Source of the DNA: Rurimicrobium sp040387755
GTDB lineage: Bacteria > Bacteroidota > Bacteroidia > Chitinophagales > Chitinophagaceae
Reading direction: 5' to 3'
Length of the DNA: 64,000 nucleotides
NCBI GenBank assembly: GCA_040387755.1
Contig: JAZKDB010000002.1
Span: 930,001-994,000, forward strand
Under the pieces are notes generated by a model. It did no database searches and was not told the origin of the DNA. It was given only the letters and a program-made list of their open reading frames with translations. Positions within the stretch are counted from its first letter, which is position 1, and each line of letters opens with the position of its first letter. Below, piece by piece: positions 1 to 9,555 of this stretch. The position numbers and the translations under genes were made by a program.

Positions 1-584
1 AAAACAGGTGTTTCCTGATTTAAAAAATTCATCCAGTGTGCACTTTGCGGCTGGGGTGTTTGGTCTGCAATGAAAGCTGTAGCAGTAATTTCATTTCTAC
101 TTTTCACCATTTCTTTAAAAGTGTCATTCATGGCAATCAAACGAGTACCAAAACGAGTACGCATTTTGTACATCAGTTTGTCGAAATACCGGTTACCCAA
201 GGGGTGGTAAATCACAAATAACTGATGAGGACAAGATATAGAAAAAGTGTTTCCTGCCCATTCCCAATTGCCTTTGTGACCCAAAACTAATAATACACTT
301 TGCCCTTCGGCAGCCAGTTTATTTAAAAGAGCTAAAGACCTATCCTCAAAACTACAATGAGACAGCATTTGCCGTCTGCTTATTGTAAGAGTCTTGAATG
401 TTTCTAAAAAGAGGTCGCAAAAGTAACGATAGAATCTTTTCCTAAGTTGCAATAATTCAATTTCCGACTTATCAGGGAACGACAAACGTAAATTATTTAA
501 CACAACCTCCTTTCTGTAACCAATAATATAAAAGAGCAACAAATAAAAAATATCAGACACAAAATACAATATCGGAAAGGGCAT
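1..584 (-). CDS. LpxL/HtrB-like lipid A acyltransferase, 3' end cut by window edge
   Basis: A minus-strand reading frame runs off the left edge with no stop inside the window. It reads through LLLFYIIGYRKEVVLNNLRL near the N-terminus and then GHKGNWEW (about 257-282). This is the conserved His-x4-Glu block of the lysophospholipid acyltransferase family that adds secondary acyl chains to lipid A at the inner membrane. The first in-frame ATG is at 584 (MPFPILYFVSDIF), but hydrophobic, family-like sequence continues upstream to a stop near 660 without an ATG, so the real start may be a non-ATG codon such as TTG 611. It is transcribed divergently from secDF. Family assignment is firm; start and C-terminus are not resolved. 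Confidence 0.8.
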   Translation of the reverse strand, partial: MPFPILYFVSDIFYLLLFYIIGYRKEVVLNNLRLSFPDKSEIELLQLRKRFYRYFCDLFLETFKTLTISRRQMLSHCSFEDRSLALLNKLAAEGQSVLLVLGHKGNWEWAGNTFSISCPHQLFVIYHPLGNRYFDKLMYKMRTRFGTRLIAMNDTFKEMVKSRNEITATAFIADQTPQPQSAHWMNFLNQETPV

Positions 585-950
585 TACCGAAACCAAATAA
601 ATGAACGGCAAACAGATATAATATAAAATTGCTGCTATCTTTTTTATTTTTTCAGGTTAAAAATGAATACCAAACGATCATTGTTTAATGATAATTAATC
701 CAAAATTAAACAAGAAGACAAAAGTACTCAATATTCGCTAAATATCGAAGCCTGATTTTATGATTAACATCATAATCAAAGACTATACAACAAATTCAAT
801 TGCAATAGAATAAAAAGCCGACTGTTTTACTCATTTACAAGCCGATTATCAATACATATTAGCAGTCTCATTGTTTTTAAAGTTTAAATGCTATATTTGC
901 CGACTTTATTTTTATTAACATAATACTACTGTTTTAACCCCTCAAGACCT
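585..950. other. Intergenic region between lpxL-like gene and secDF
   Basis: This AT-rich divergent spacer contains the secDF promoter at 871-899. I see no further gene, repeat or RNA. An obvious TAnnTTTG box for the leftward acyltransferase is not visible. Confidence 0.6.
871..899 (+). promoter_or_regulatory. Bacteroidota-type promoter of secDF
   Basis: TTG at 871-873 is followed after 18 nt by TATATTTG at 892-899, matching the -33 TTG / -7 TAnnTTTG consensus of the Bacteroidota housekeeping sigma factor. The predicted transcription start is about 905-907, leaving a leader of roughly 45 nt before the ATG at 951. The same 18-nt spacing recurs at two other promoters in the window. Confidence 0.6.
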
Positions 951-3900
951 ATGCAATTAAAAGGTTTGGTAAAATTTTTTACCGTAGCACTTATCCTCAT
1001 TTCGCTGTACCAACTTTCTTTCACCTTCATTGTGAAAAATGTAGAGAACAAAGCCAGAGCTTCAGCACGCAGCTATGTATTGGCCAAACAGCCCGAATTA
1101 GCTAACAATTCTGACGAACAAAAGAAAGCAATAGATGCGCGTTTCGACCAGATTACCGACAGCCTTCAGGGCGAAACGGTCTTCAATGCCCTCTTGAAAA
1201 AATACACTTTTCAGGAAGCAAAAGATCAGGAAATCAATCTGGGCCTTGATTTACAAGGTGGTATGAACGTAACCTTGGAAGTTGGTTTGGATGGATTAGT
1301 TCGTTCTATGAGTAACAATCCAAAAGACCCTGCTCTTAATAAAGCAATAAATGATGCAAATGTGTTGAAAGCCAACAGTGACGCTGATTTTATCAAACTA
1401 TTTGGTGAGGCATATCAAAAAAACAATGGCGCAAACCTTGCTTCTTTGTTTACAAAACCTTCAGAAAAAGATATCACTATCAATTCTACATCTGAACAGG
1501 TATTGGCTAAAATCCGTACAGAAGCAGATGATGCAATTGACCGTACTTACCATGTAATACAAACCCGTATTGACAAATTTGGTGTTGCCAATCCTAACGT
1601 TAATTTAGATAAGCGTAAAGGCATTATTTCGGTAGAACTTGCTGGTGTTCGTAATCCAGAGCGTGTTCGTACGTTCCTTCAATCTACCGCCCGACTTCAG
1701 TTCTGGTCTGTAGCCATTCCTGACAGAGACTTTAGCGAATCATTATTAAAAGCTGATGAAGCTTTGACCGCTTATCTTAGTGGCACCAGCACTGCAGTAG
1801 ATACGAGTGTTGTTGCAACAGATAGTTCTGTTACTACAAAAAATACAGATACTACAGCAATTGCTTCAACTGAAACAAAAGATACTGCCAGTTTATCTTC
1901 ATTAATGACAGATAAAACAGCTGCGAAAAATGATACTTCATCCATTACAGGGGGTGCCGGAAAAACTCAAAAAAATCCGTTATTGTCCTTGCTGGCTGGT
2001 TCTACATCAGGTAACCCTGCCTTTGCTTACATCGAAAAGAAAAATGTAAAAAAATTCATGGATTATCTTGAGCTAGATGTGGTGAAGAACAAAATGCCTA
2101 ATAATATCCGCATTTTGCTTGAAGCAGAAAACTCAAAAAATAAATTCAATCCAAACGCACCTCTGGGTTTATACGCCATCAAATTGGTGCCTGGTAAAGA
2201 AGGAGCAATGCTTGAAGGAGATCAAATTACTGAAGCCGGAAGAGATTATGACCAATTGAGCGGAAAACCAGAGGTTACAATGACCTTCAACAGTACCGGC
2301 GAACGTTTGTTCAAAAGACTTACAGGAGAAAACGTTGGTGGCTATATTGCCATTGTATTGGATGACCGTGTATATTCTGCACCATCTGTTGCTCAGGAAA
2401 TTGCAGGTGGCAGATGTTCTATCAGCGGTAGCTTTACACTTGAAGAAGCTACTGACCTTGCCAATATCCTCAAATCAGGTAAGCTTTCTGCACCTGCTCA
2501 CATTGTTCAGGAACAAGTTGTAGGTCCTACCTTGGGTGCAGAGTCTATTGCTTCTGGTAAAAATTCATTGTTACTGTCTTTCATAGTGATATTTGCATTG
2601 ATGTTGATTTATTACAATTCAGCAGGTATTGTTGCTAATATCGCCCTAATTCTTAACCTATTCTTTACCGTTGCAATTTTAGCTTCAGCACATGCCACAC
2701 TTACTATGGCAAGTATCGCAGGTCTTGTATTGACAATTGGTATGGCGGTAGATACTAACGTAATCGTGTTTGAGCGTATTAAAGAGGAACTTTCATTGGG
2801 TAAAAGTTACAAGCAGGCAATTGATGATGGTTATAAACGTTCTTATGCGCCCGTATTAGATGGTCATATTTCACAGTTTATTACTGCGGTTATTCTTTTT
2901 GTATTTGGCTTGGGCCCGGTAAAAGGTTTTGCTTACACGCAGATGTGGGGTCTGTTCTTATCGGTATTCTGTGGTTTGTTGGTATCTCGTCTGATTACTG
3001 ACATCTGGATGAAAAAAGAGCGTCACTTTAATTACTTCACAAAGCTTTCTACCTCAATTTTCCGTAAGGCTCATTTCAAATTTATTGAAGCACGTAAATA
3101 TACTTATATCATCAGTGGGCTTATTTTCTTACTGGGTATAGCTTCTATATTCCACGGGTTTAATTATGGAGTTGAATTTGCAGGAGGACGTAGTTACACA
3201 GTTAAATTTGCTGAAAAACACACTGTTACTGAAGTAAAAGACAAATTAAAAAAGCATCTGGACGATGAGTTCCCGATTGTAAAAACAATTGGCACAAAAG
3301 GTAATCTTAACATCACCACTGCTTATATGATAGAAAAGCAAGGTGAAGCTATCAGCAATCAGGTTCGTACTAAATTATATGACGGATTAAAAGCAGAAAG
3401 TCTGATTCCTTCAACGACAACTTACGAAGACTTCTCGGAAAACTTTATTGAAGAGGAAAAAACAGTATTACCTACTATCTCCGACGATTTAAAAAGAGGA
3501 GCTGTATATGCCACCATTTTCGCAGTAATTGCTATTTTCCTTTACATTCTTCTGCGTTTCCGCAAATGGCAATACTCTTTGGGTACTATCATTTCTTTAT
3601 TGCATGACGTTTGTGTGACCTTTGCAGTATTCTCTTTCTTCAAAGATATTATGCCATTCGCATTAGAGATTGACCAACACTTTATTGCTGCGGTACTAAC
3701 CGTAATCGGTTTCTCGATGAATGACACGGTAATTGTTTTTGACCGTGTTCGTGAGTACTTCCGTAAAAATCCGGGTGAAGGAAAAGTAAGCGTAATTAAT
3801 CGTGCCATTAATGATACACTAAGCCGTACAGTAATGACTTCATTGACTGTATTCCTGACCATTCTGATATTGTTCATTTTTGGTGGAGAAGCAACAAGAG

Positions 3901-4055
3901 GTTTTGCCTTTGCAATGCTGATTGGAGTAATCACAGGTACCTACTCATCAATATTTGTGGCAGCACCCGTATTGGTTGATTTAGATAAAAAAGATTCATT
4001 GGCTCAAGAGGTAGACCGCGAGGTAATCGTTGCTGCGCTGAAGCAAGAAGCATAA
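951..4055 (+). CDS. secDF: Fused protein translocase subunits SecD-SecF
   Basis: This 1034-residue protein joins SecD and SecF, the proton-driven inner-membrane partners of SecYEG that help pull exported proteins through. The SecD half shows DLQGGMNVTLEV near residue 100, then a six-helix membrane block with GMAVDTNVIVFERIKEEL. The SecF half shows GVEFAGGRSYTV and GFSMNDTVIVFDRVREYF. Fusion of the two is the rule in Bacteroidota. Between about residues 275 and 345, inside the SecD periplasmic part, lies a Ser/Thr/Asp/Lys-rich low-complexity stretch that is unlikely to be folded. The start is the ATG that follows the promoter at 871-899. A perfect inverted repeat just downstream ends the transcript. 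Confidence 0.96.
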   Translation: MQLKGLVKFFTVALILISLYQLSFTFIVKNVENKARASARSYVLAKQPELANNSDEQKKAIDARFDQITDSLQGETVFNALLKKYTFQEAKDQEINLGLDLQGGMNVTLEVGLDGLVRSMSNNPKDPALNKAINDANVLKANSDADFIKLFGEAYQKNNGANLASLFTKPSEKDITINSTSEQVLAKIRTEADDAIDRTYHVIQTRIDKFGVANPNVNLDKRKGIISVELAGVRNPERVRTFLQSTARLQFWSVAIPDRDFSESLLKADEALTAYLSGTSTAVDTSVVATDSSVTTKNTDTTAIASTETKDTASLSSLMTDKTAAKNDTSSITGGAGKTQKNPLLSLLAGSTSGNPAFAYIEKKNVKKFMDYLELDVVKNKMPNNIRILLEAENSKNKFNPNAPLGLYAIKLVPGKEGAMLEGDQITEAGRDYDQLSGKPEVTMTFNSTGERLFKRLTGENVGGYIAIVLDDRVYSAPSVAQEIAGGRCSISGSFTLEEATDLANILKSGKLSAPAHIVQEQVVGPTLGAESIASGKNSLLLSFIVIFALMLIYYNSAGIVANIALILNLFFTVAILASAHATLTMASIAGLVLTIGMAVDTNVIVFERIKEELSLGKSYKQAIDDGYKRSYAPVLDGHISQFITAVILFVFGLGPVKGFAYTQMWGLFLSVFCGLLVSRLITDIWMKKERHFNYFTKLSTSIFRKAHFKFIEARKYTYIISGLIFLLGIASIFHGFNYGVEFAGGRSYTVKFAEKHTVTEVKDKLKKHLDDEFPIVKTIGTKGNLNITTAYMIEKQGEAISNQVRTKLYDGLKAESLIPSTTTYEDFSENFIEEEKTVLPTISDDLKRGAVYATIFAVIAIFLYILLRFRKWQYSLGTIISLLHDVCVTFAVFSFFKDIMPFALEIDQHFIAAVLTVIGFSMNDTVIVFDRVREYFRKNPGEGKVSVINRAINDTLSRTVMTSLTVFLTILILFIFGGEATRGFAFAMLIGVITGTYSSIFVAAPVLVDLDKKDSLAQEVDREVIVAALKQEA

Positions 4056-4070
4056 TTGCAATAATTTTTT

Positions 4071-4121
4071 CAATACTAAAAAAGCCACTCAGAAAGTTTC
4101 TGAGTGGCTTTTTTAGTATTG
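4071..4121. terminator. Bidirectional terminator between secDF and pabB
   Basis: A perfect 25-bp inverted repeat with a single central base. The GC core is GCCACTCAG / CTGAGTGGC and it is flanked by A and T runs on both sides. It lies between the convergent stops of secDF and the pabB-like gene and can serve both strands. Confidence 0.85.
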
Positions 4122-4160
4122 AGTATTTTACAAGGATGATGTTTAACAAACCCAAAATTC

Positions 4161-5453
4161 CTATTTAAAAATTTTTTCGATTGCCATGGCTTTCAGAAGT
4201 GTTTCTTCCCATTCCTGTTCAGGAACACTGTCATAAGTAATTGCTCCTCCTGTCTGAAAACTAAGATAGCCCGATTGAGCATTATATAATAAACTGCGGA
4301 TAACCACATTAAAATCAAAATCACCTTCAGGACTGATATAACCTACGGTTCCTGAAAACAGTTCTCTTCTTGCCTTTTCATATTGCTCTATAAGTTTCAT
4401 CACAATAACTTTAGGAGCGCCAGTCATACTCCCCATCGGAAACGAGAGGCGCAAAGCGTCAAATAAATTCACAGAATCGCTCAACCTCCCACTAATCGTT
4501 GATATCATCTGATGCACCTGAGGAAAGCTATAAATACCAAAAAGCTCATCAACCATAACAGTACCCGTGTCGCAAAAACGAGCCAAATCATTACGCATTA
4601 AATCGACAATCATTACATTTTCAGCGCGCTCCTTAATGCTCTCTAACAATTCATTCTTCTGCTGCTCATCCTTTAAAGCATCAGTAAGCCTGCGCGCTGT
4701 GCCTTTAATGGGCTGCGCACAAATACGAGTACCTTCCTTTCGTAAAAACCGTTCGGGAGAGGCACACATCAAGTATTGGTCTTTCAGCCTGTAATAAGCT
4801 GCAAAAGGGGCTCTGGAAACAGTGTTTAATTCTTCAAATACTGTTAATGGGTTAATTATGGAATTTTTTGCGTAATTCTCGTTACAAAAATTGATTTCAT
4901 AACAATCTCCCTCATGAATATGATTTTGTAATTGTTGAATAACATCAAGGTATTCATCCTGTAAAATTCTCTTTTCGAATGCCACTTTTCCGGAGACAAT
5001 CGAATCTGAAATGAAATTTGTGTTTATTATTTCCGTCCAGATATCATCCGGCGATCGGGTCAGACTTTCTATACATAAGAAAGGCTCATTTCGAGAAATA
5101 AACAACACTATCTCGGGGCAAAAAAAATGAAAATCAGGAAAATCAAAATGAGCTTCGTGATTTGAATCCAAACGTTCCAGTTTGTTTTTAAAATCATAAT
5201 TAATGTGCCCAAATAACCAGTCCTGATGCTGTTCAAAATGTTGTTTGATTTGTGAAAAACGTCCATCATCATTAATAATCTGATGAGATGCATCAACTGC
5301 ACAAAGGCATTCATACTTCCCTTCGGTATGTTGATATTGATTACTATCCAAAAAAAGAAGAATGTTGCCTTGGTTTGCCCAGTGCAACATTCTTCTTTTG
5401 ATAATATCCAAATCCTGTGGAGGAAAGGAAAATCTATTTTTGATTCGGTTCAA
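4161..5453 (-). CDS. pabB: Aminodeoxychorismate synthase component I (PabB)
   Basis: A 430-residue chorismate-binding enzyme, expected to convert chorismate to 4-amino-4-deoxychorismate for folate. The C-terminal catalytic block is intact: PIKGTARR, MTGAPKVIVMKLIEQYEKAR, LFSGTVGYISPEGDFDFNV and FQTGGAITYDSVPEQEWEE. The lysine in PIKGT is typical of PabB, whereas anthranilate synthases carry PIAGT, so PabB is preferred over TrpE. No glutamine amidotransferase subunit is adjacent. It begins 12 nt after the stop of the charged protein upstream and looks co-transcribed with it and purA. Confidence 0.88.
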   Translation of the reverse strand: MNRIKNRFSFPPQDLDIIKRRMLHWANQGNILLFLDSNQYQHTEGKYECLCAVDASHQIINDDGRFSQIKQHFEQHQDWLFGHINYDFKNKLERLDSNHEAHFDFPDFHFFCPEIVLFISRNEPFLCIESLTRSPDDIWTEIINTNFISDSIVSGKVAFEKRILQDEYLDVIQQLQNHIHEGDCYEINFCNENYAKNSIINPLTVFEELNTVSRAPFAAYYRLKDQYLMCASPERFLRKEGTRICAQPIKGTARRLTDALKDEQQKNELLESIKERAENVMIVDLMRNDLARFCDTGTVMVDELFGIYSFPQVHQMISTISGRLSDSVNLFDALRLSFPMGSMTGAPKVIVMKLIEQYEKARRELFSGTVGYISPEGDFDFNVVIRSLLYNAQSGYLSFQTGGAITYDSVPEQEWEETLLKAMAIEKIFK

Positions 5454-5465
5454 GACCTGCTTTTT

Positions 5466-5909
5466 TTAGAAATCATCATCGTCATCATCTCCAAAACTGT
5501 CTTCAGAGAAAAAACCTAAGTCTTTGAAATCGTCGTCAAAGTCATCTGCACCTTTAGATGGCTTCTTGGCAGGTCCACCCGATTTGGTTTTTGATTTTGG
5601 TAAGTCAAACTCTTCAAACTCTTTGTCTAAATCAAACTCCTCTTCGTCCTCAAAATCATCATCTTCGATGTCATCGTCTTCGATATCATCGTCATCATCA
5701 TCGTCATCGTCCACTTTCTTTTTAGATTTAGGAGCAGACTTTTTTGCACCAGCCTTTTTGGGGGTGGTATCCAAATCTAACTCGTCTTCGTCAAGATCGT
5801 CGTCTTCGTCGGCAGTCTTCTTTTTACTAACCGCCTTCTTAACGGTTGCTTTTTCTTTTGGTTCGGCTGTCTTTTTAGTTGCCGTCTTTTTTGTGGGGTT
5901 CGATTTCAT
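5466..5909 (-). CDS. Highly charged Lys/Ala and Asp/Glu low-complexity protein
   Basis: I do not recognise a family. The 147 residues split into a basic histone-H1-like first third with repeated KKTA/KKAVSKK patterns, a second short basic patch (KKAGAKKSAPKSKKK), and long acidic runs including nine consecutive aspartates. It ends in alternating Phe and Asp (GFFSEDSFGDDDDDDF). There is no signal peptide or membrane segment, so it should be cytosolic. It lies between purA and pabB on the same strand with short gaps. A nucleic-acid- or polycation-binding role is possible from composition alone. The opposite-strand serine-rich frame is a shadow of the GAT/GAC codons. Confidence 0.75.
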   Translation of the reverse strand: MKSNPTKKTATKKTAEPKEKATVKKAVSKKKTADEDDDLDEDELDLDTTPKKAGAKKSAPKSKKKVDDDDDDDDDIEDDDIEDDDFEDEEEFDLDKEFEEFDLPKSKTKSGGPAKKPSKGADDFDDDFKDLGFFSEDSFGDDDDDDF

Positions 5910-5979
5910 AGCTCTTGTTCTTGATGCCGTAAAATTTTAATTGTTTCTCGAATTTGCCAAATTTTTTTTTATAAAAATA

Positions 5980-7248
5980 TTAAAACGGGGTTACCAGCAA
6001 TTGGTCGCGACCGGTACCGTTCGAAATAAATGCAATTTTAGTGCCTAAATAATTCTCTACAAAATTACAATAGTCTTTGAAAGATGCAGGCAATTCATCA
6101 TAATGATGGCATTCACTAATGGGCTTTTCCCAACCTGCAAATGTTTTGTAAACCGGACTCAGATTTGCGGTACAAATATCAAACGGAAATTCATTCGTTT
6201 CTTTACCTTCAATGGTATAGGCAACTCCTGCCTGAAGCTCTTTAAATCCGTCTAAAACATCAGCTTTGGTAAGAATAATTTGTGTAACACCACTCAGCAT
6301 TACAGTATATCTTAATGCCACCAAATCTATCCATCCGCAACGGCGCGATCGGCCTGTAACTGCACCAAATTCATTCCCTGCTTTGCGCAAGGCTTCACCG
6401 GTTTCATTATCCAGTTCTGTAGGGAAAGGACCACTACCCACCCTGGTACAATACGCTTTTGATATTCCAAAAACTTCTCCAATTCGTGAAGGTGCAACCC
6501 CGAGTCCATTGCAGACACCAGAGGCTATAGTATTTGACGAGGTAACAAATGGGTAAGTTCCGTAATCGATGTCAAGCATACTGCCTTGTGCACCTTCTGC
6601 CAAAATCTTTTTCCCCTCTTTTATATGATTATCCAACCAATACTCGGCATTGACGATTTGTAATCCACGCATGTAGTCAATTGCATCAAAAAACTCAGCT
6701 TCCCATTCCTGCCAGTTGACTTCATAATCATATTGGCGCAGCATCGCAATGTGTTTTTGCTTCAACTGTTCATACTTCTTCGAAAAATCTTTGCTCAAAA
6801 TATCCCCAACACGCAAGCCGTTTCTACCGGTTTTATCCATATACGCCGGTCCTATTCCTTTCAATGTTGAACCAATTTTATCCACCCCTTTCGCTGCCTC
6901 AGAAGCTGCATCAAGAGCACGATGTGTAGGCAATATTAAATGTGCTTTTTGTGATAAAAATAAACGACTCAATACGTCTGGTCTGATTCCTACAAGTGTT
7001 GTCAGTTCTGCTTTCAACGCAACCGGATCAATGACAACACCATTACCAATAAGGTTTAGGCAATGTGATTGAAATACCCCTGAAGGGATAGTACGCAAAA
7101 CTACTTTTTGTCCGTCAACATAAAGTGTATGACCAGCATTTGGTCCACCTTGAAACCGGGCGATAATATCATAGCGTGCTGCCAGATAGTCAACAATTTT
7201 ACCTTTACCTTCGTCGCCCCATTGAAGCCCCAATAATACGTCTATCAT
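5980..7248 (-). CDS. purA: Adenylosuccinate synthetase
   Basis: PurA joins IMP and aspartate using GTP to make adenylosuccinate, the first step from IMP to AMP. The 422-residue protein starts MIDVLLGLQWGDEGKGKIVD, with the GDEGKGK GTP loop at the N-terminus, and has FVTSSNTIASGVCNGLGVAP, GPFPTEL and TGRSRRCGWIDLVALRY. A longer frame reaches a TTG at 7308, but its 20 extra residues are hydrophobic and unlike the family, so the ATG at 7248 is chosen. It heads a same-strand series with the charged protein and pabB. Confidence 0.95.
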   Translation of the reverse strand: MIDVLLGLQWGDEGKGKIVDYLAARYDIIARFQGGPNAGHTLYVDGQKVVLRTIPSGVFQSHCLNLIGNGVVIDPVALKAELTTLVGIRPDVLSRLFLSQKAHLILPTHRALDAASEAAKGVDKIGSTLKGIGPAYMDKTGRNGLRVGDILSKDFSKKYEQLKQKHIAMLRQYDYEVNWQEWEAEFFDAIDYMRGLQIVNAEYWLDNHIKEGKKILAEGAQGSMLDIDYGTYPFVTSSNTIASGVCNGLGVAPSRIGEVFGISKAYCTRVGSGPFPTELDNETGEALRKAGNEFGAVTGRSRRCGWIDLVALRYTVMLSGVTQIILTKADVLDGFKELQAGVAYTIEGKETNEFPFDICTANLSPVYKTFAGWEKPISECHHYDELPASFKDYCNFVENYLGTKIAFISNGTGRDQLLVTPF

Positions 7249-7417
7249 ATTCTTGAAAAAAATTAGAAAAAGCGAAAATAGTATTGAAAATCCAAACCAC
7301 CATTCCAAATTTTCGTTTTAGTGCATAAAAAATATTAACATCAATTTCTTTACTCTAAATCTGGCATTAACCGTACATTTGATTTTGTGTTTCAAAATAT
7401 AAAAAGCATACTCATTT

Positions 7418-8056
7418 ATGAAAAAAATACTCTTATTGATAGCTTTTGCAGGTTTTACAATTCCTGCCTCAGCACAAAAATCTAAAAAGCAAAATAAGCA
7501 AAAAGAACAGACAACTGCTCAAAGCTCTGCAGAGTCAAAAGAAGATCTTGAAACCCGCAAAGCACGTGTGGCTTTGGCCGAAAGCAGAATGATGGGGCCT
7601 ATGCATCAAATGCTGGTACAGTTTTCAGGACATTGGCGCGAAGAAATGAAGTTTTGGGCAAGCCCCAAAAGCGAGCCAACTACTACTGAAGCGCTGAGAG
7701 ATAGCAGAATTTTTGGTGAAGGAAGATTCTTAACCTCCACAATTATGGGGCAAATGGGTAATTTGCCCTACGAAGCGCAGTCAGTATTGGGTTTTGATAA
7801 TGCTAAAAGAGCTTTTGTTAAAACATGGTATGACAATACAGGTACCAGTATTCTGGTATTGGAAGGCATATATGACGAAAAAAACAACACGATAGATTTT
7901 AATGGGTTTACTAATGACCCGATAACGAAGCAACCTGTTAAAATTCATCAGGTATTAAAAATTATTGATCATAGCACTCACCTTCTAGAGATATACGTGG
8001 AAATGAAAGAAGGGAAAGAATTCAAGTCAATGGAGGTTCGGTCAATCAGAGGATAA
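7418..8056 (+). CDS. Secreted DUF1579 family protein
   Basis: This 212-residue protein has a signal peptide ending ...PASAQ, a Lys/Gln-rich linker, then a DUF1579 domain: PMHQMLVQFSGHWREEMKFW, RFLTSTIMGQMGNLPYEAQS, TWYDNTGTSILVLEGIYDE and HLLEIYVEMKEGKEFKSMEV. The biochemical role of the family is not established. A TACATTTG box at 7374-7381 could be its -7 element, though no good TTG is spaced upstream of it. It lies 54 nt before the M20 dipeptidase and may share its transcript. Confidence 0.85.
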   Translation: MKKILLLIAFAGFTIPASAQKSKKQNKQKEQTTAQSSAESKEDLETRKARVALAESRMMGPMHQMLVQFSGHWREEMKFWASPKSEPTTTEALRDSRIFGEGRFLTSTIMGQMGNLPYEAQSVLGFDNAKRAFVKTWYDNTGTSILVLEGIYDEKNNTIDFNGFTNDPITKQPVKIHQVLKIIDHSTHLLEIYVEMKEGKEFKSMEVRSIRG

Positions 8057-8110
8057 TCTGATAAAAGAAAAACACATTTTATTTAAACAATCATAAAATA
8101 TAATTATTCA

Positions 8111-9481
8111 ATGCAAGTTTGGAACGATTACTTGTCACAAAACAAAGACAGATTTTTAGAAGAATTATTAGCGCTTTTGCGCATTCCTTCAGTAAGTGCC
8201 GACAGTGCTTATAAAGCTGACGTAGCTCGTTGTGCAGAAGCTGTAAAAGACAGCCTTATACAGGCAGGTGTAGATAAAGCGGAGATATGCCCTACTGCAG
8301 GACACCCCATCGTTTATGGTGAAAAAATAATTGACGCTTCATTACCTACAGTTTTGGTATATGGGCATTATGACGTACAGCCGGCAGACCCATTAGAACT
8401 TTGGCATAGCGGCCCCTTTGAGCCGGTCATTAAAGACGGTAAAATATTTGCCCGTGGTGCCTGTGATGATAAAGGTCAAATGTTCATGCATGTGAAGGCA
8501 TTTGAAGTATTGGCAAAAACCAACACTCTGGCGTGCAATGTAAAATTTATGATTGAAGGAGAGGAAGAGGTGGGTTCTTCTAATCTGGGAATTTTTCTGG
8601 AAAATAATGTAGAAAAATTAAAAGCAGATATCGTTTTGGTGTCCGATACATCCATGATTAGTATGGAGCACCCAAGTCTGGAAACAGGTTTACGCGGACT
8701 TGCCTATATGGAAGTAGAAGTGGTAGGCCCTAATCGCGATTTACATAGTGGAGTTTATGGCGGGGCTGTAGCCAACCCGATTAATATTTTGTGCAAAATG
8801 ATTGCTTCTTTGCACGACGAAAATAATCACATCACCATACCTGCTTTTTATGATAAAGTAGAAGAATTAAATGATGCAGACCGTAAAGCACTAAACGCTG
8901 CACCATTTGATCTTAAAGAATATCAGGATGAGCTGGGTGTTAAAGAAGTTTGGGGAGAAAAAGGTTATACAACACTTGAACGTACCGGCACCCGACCAAC
9001 TCTGGATGTAAATGGCATCTGGGGTGGCTATATTGGCGAGGGTGCAAAAACAGTTTTGCCTTCAAAAGCCAATGCAAAAATATCAATGCGTTTGGTTCCG
9101 CACCAAAGCTCCGAAGAGATTGCAACATTATTCCAAAAGCATTTTGAAAGTATCGCTCCAGCCAACGTATCTGTGACGGTAAAAGCACATCATGGCGGAG
9201 AACCTGTGGTAACACCAACTGACTCTGTTGCTTACAAAGCAGCTGCAAAAGCTATTCAGACTTCTTTTGGCAAAGACCCTATCCCTACAAGAGGAGGAGG
9301 TAGTATTCCTATTATAGCATTGTTTGAACGTACGCTGGGACTAAAAACTGTATTAATGGGTTTTGGTTTGGACAATGATAATATACACTCTCCAAATGAA
9401 AAATATGATGTAGCCAATTATTACAAAGGCATCGAGACCATTCCTTATTTCCACAAATATTTTGCAGAAATGAGCAAATAA
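8111..9481 (+). CDS. M20 family metallo-dipeptidase
   Basis: A 456-residue dizinc peptidase of the M20/ArgE/CPG2 group. Metal and catalytic blocks are visible: VYGHYDVQPADP, ARGACDDKGQMFMH, MIEGEEEVGSSNLG, VLVSDTS, and near the C-terminus RGGGSIPIIALFERTLG followed by DNDNIHSPNEKYDV. A dimerisation insert occupies the middle. No signal peptide is seen, so it is probably cytosolic, hydrolysing dipeptides or acylated amino acids. The exact substrate cannot be read from sequence. A symmetric terminator follows. Confidence 0.9.
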   Translation: MQVWNDYLSQNKDRFLEELLALLRIPSVSADSAYKADVARCAEAVKDSLIQAGVDKAEICPTAGHPIVYGEKIIDASLPTVLVYGHYDVQPADPLELWHSGPFEPVIKDGKIFARGACDDKGQMFMHVKAFEVLAKTNTLACNVKFMIEGEEEVGSSNLGIFLENNVEKLKADIVLVSDTSMISMEHPSLETGLRGLAYMEVEVVGPNRDLHSGVYGGAVANPINILCKMIASLHDENNHITIPAFYDKVEELNDADRKALNAAPFDLKEYQDELGVKEVWGEKGYTTLERTGTRPTLDVNGIWGGYIGEGAKTVLPSKANAKISMRLVPHQSSEEIATLFQKHFESIAPANVSVTVKAHHGGEPVVTPTDSVAYKAAAKAIQTSFGKDPIPTRGGGSIPIIALFERTLGLKTVLMGFGLDNDNIHSPNEKYDVANYYKGIETIPYFHKYFAEMSK

Positions 9482-9500
9482 TTATTTATACGAATTATAA

Positions 9501-9536
9501 AAAGGAGCCGCAAATCAATTGATTTGCGGCTCCTTT
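9501..9536. terminator. Bidirectional terminator, perfect 18-bp palindrome
   Basis: AAAGGAGCCGCAAATC pairs perfectly with GATTTGCGGCTCCTTT around AATT. The A and T ends make it usable from both the M20 gene (plus) and the GT22 gene (minus). Confidence 0.85.
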
Positions 9537-9555
9537 CTGCGTATATAGAGCTGAT

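Noticed and set aside
5524..5940. 138-codon Ser-rich plus-strand frame
   Set aside because: Mirror of the Asp/Glu/Lys-rich gene on the minus strand; GAT/GAC codons read backwards give Ser.
7249..7308. 20-residue N-terminal extension of PurA from TTG
   Set aside because: Hydrophobic and unlike the family; the ATG at 7248 gives the standard N-terminus.
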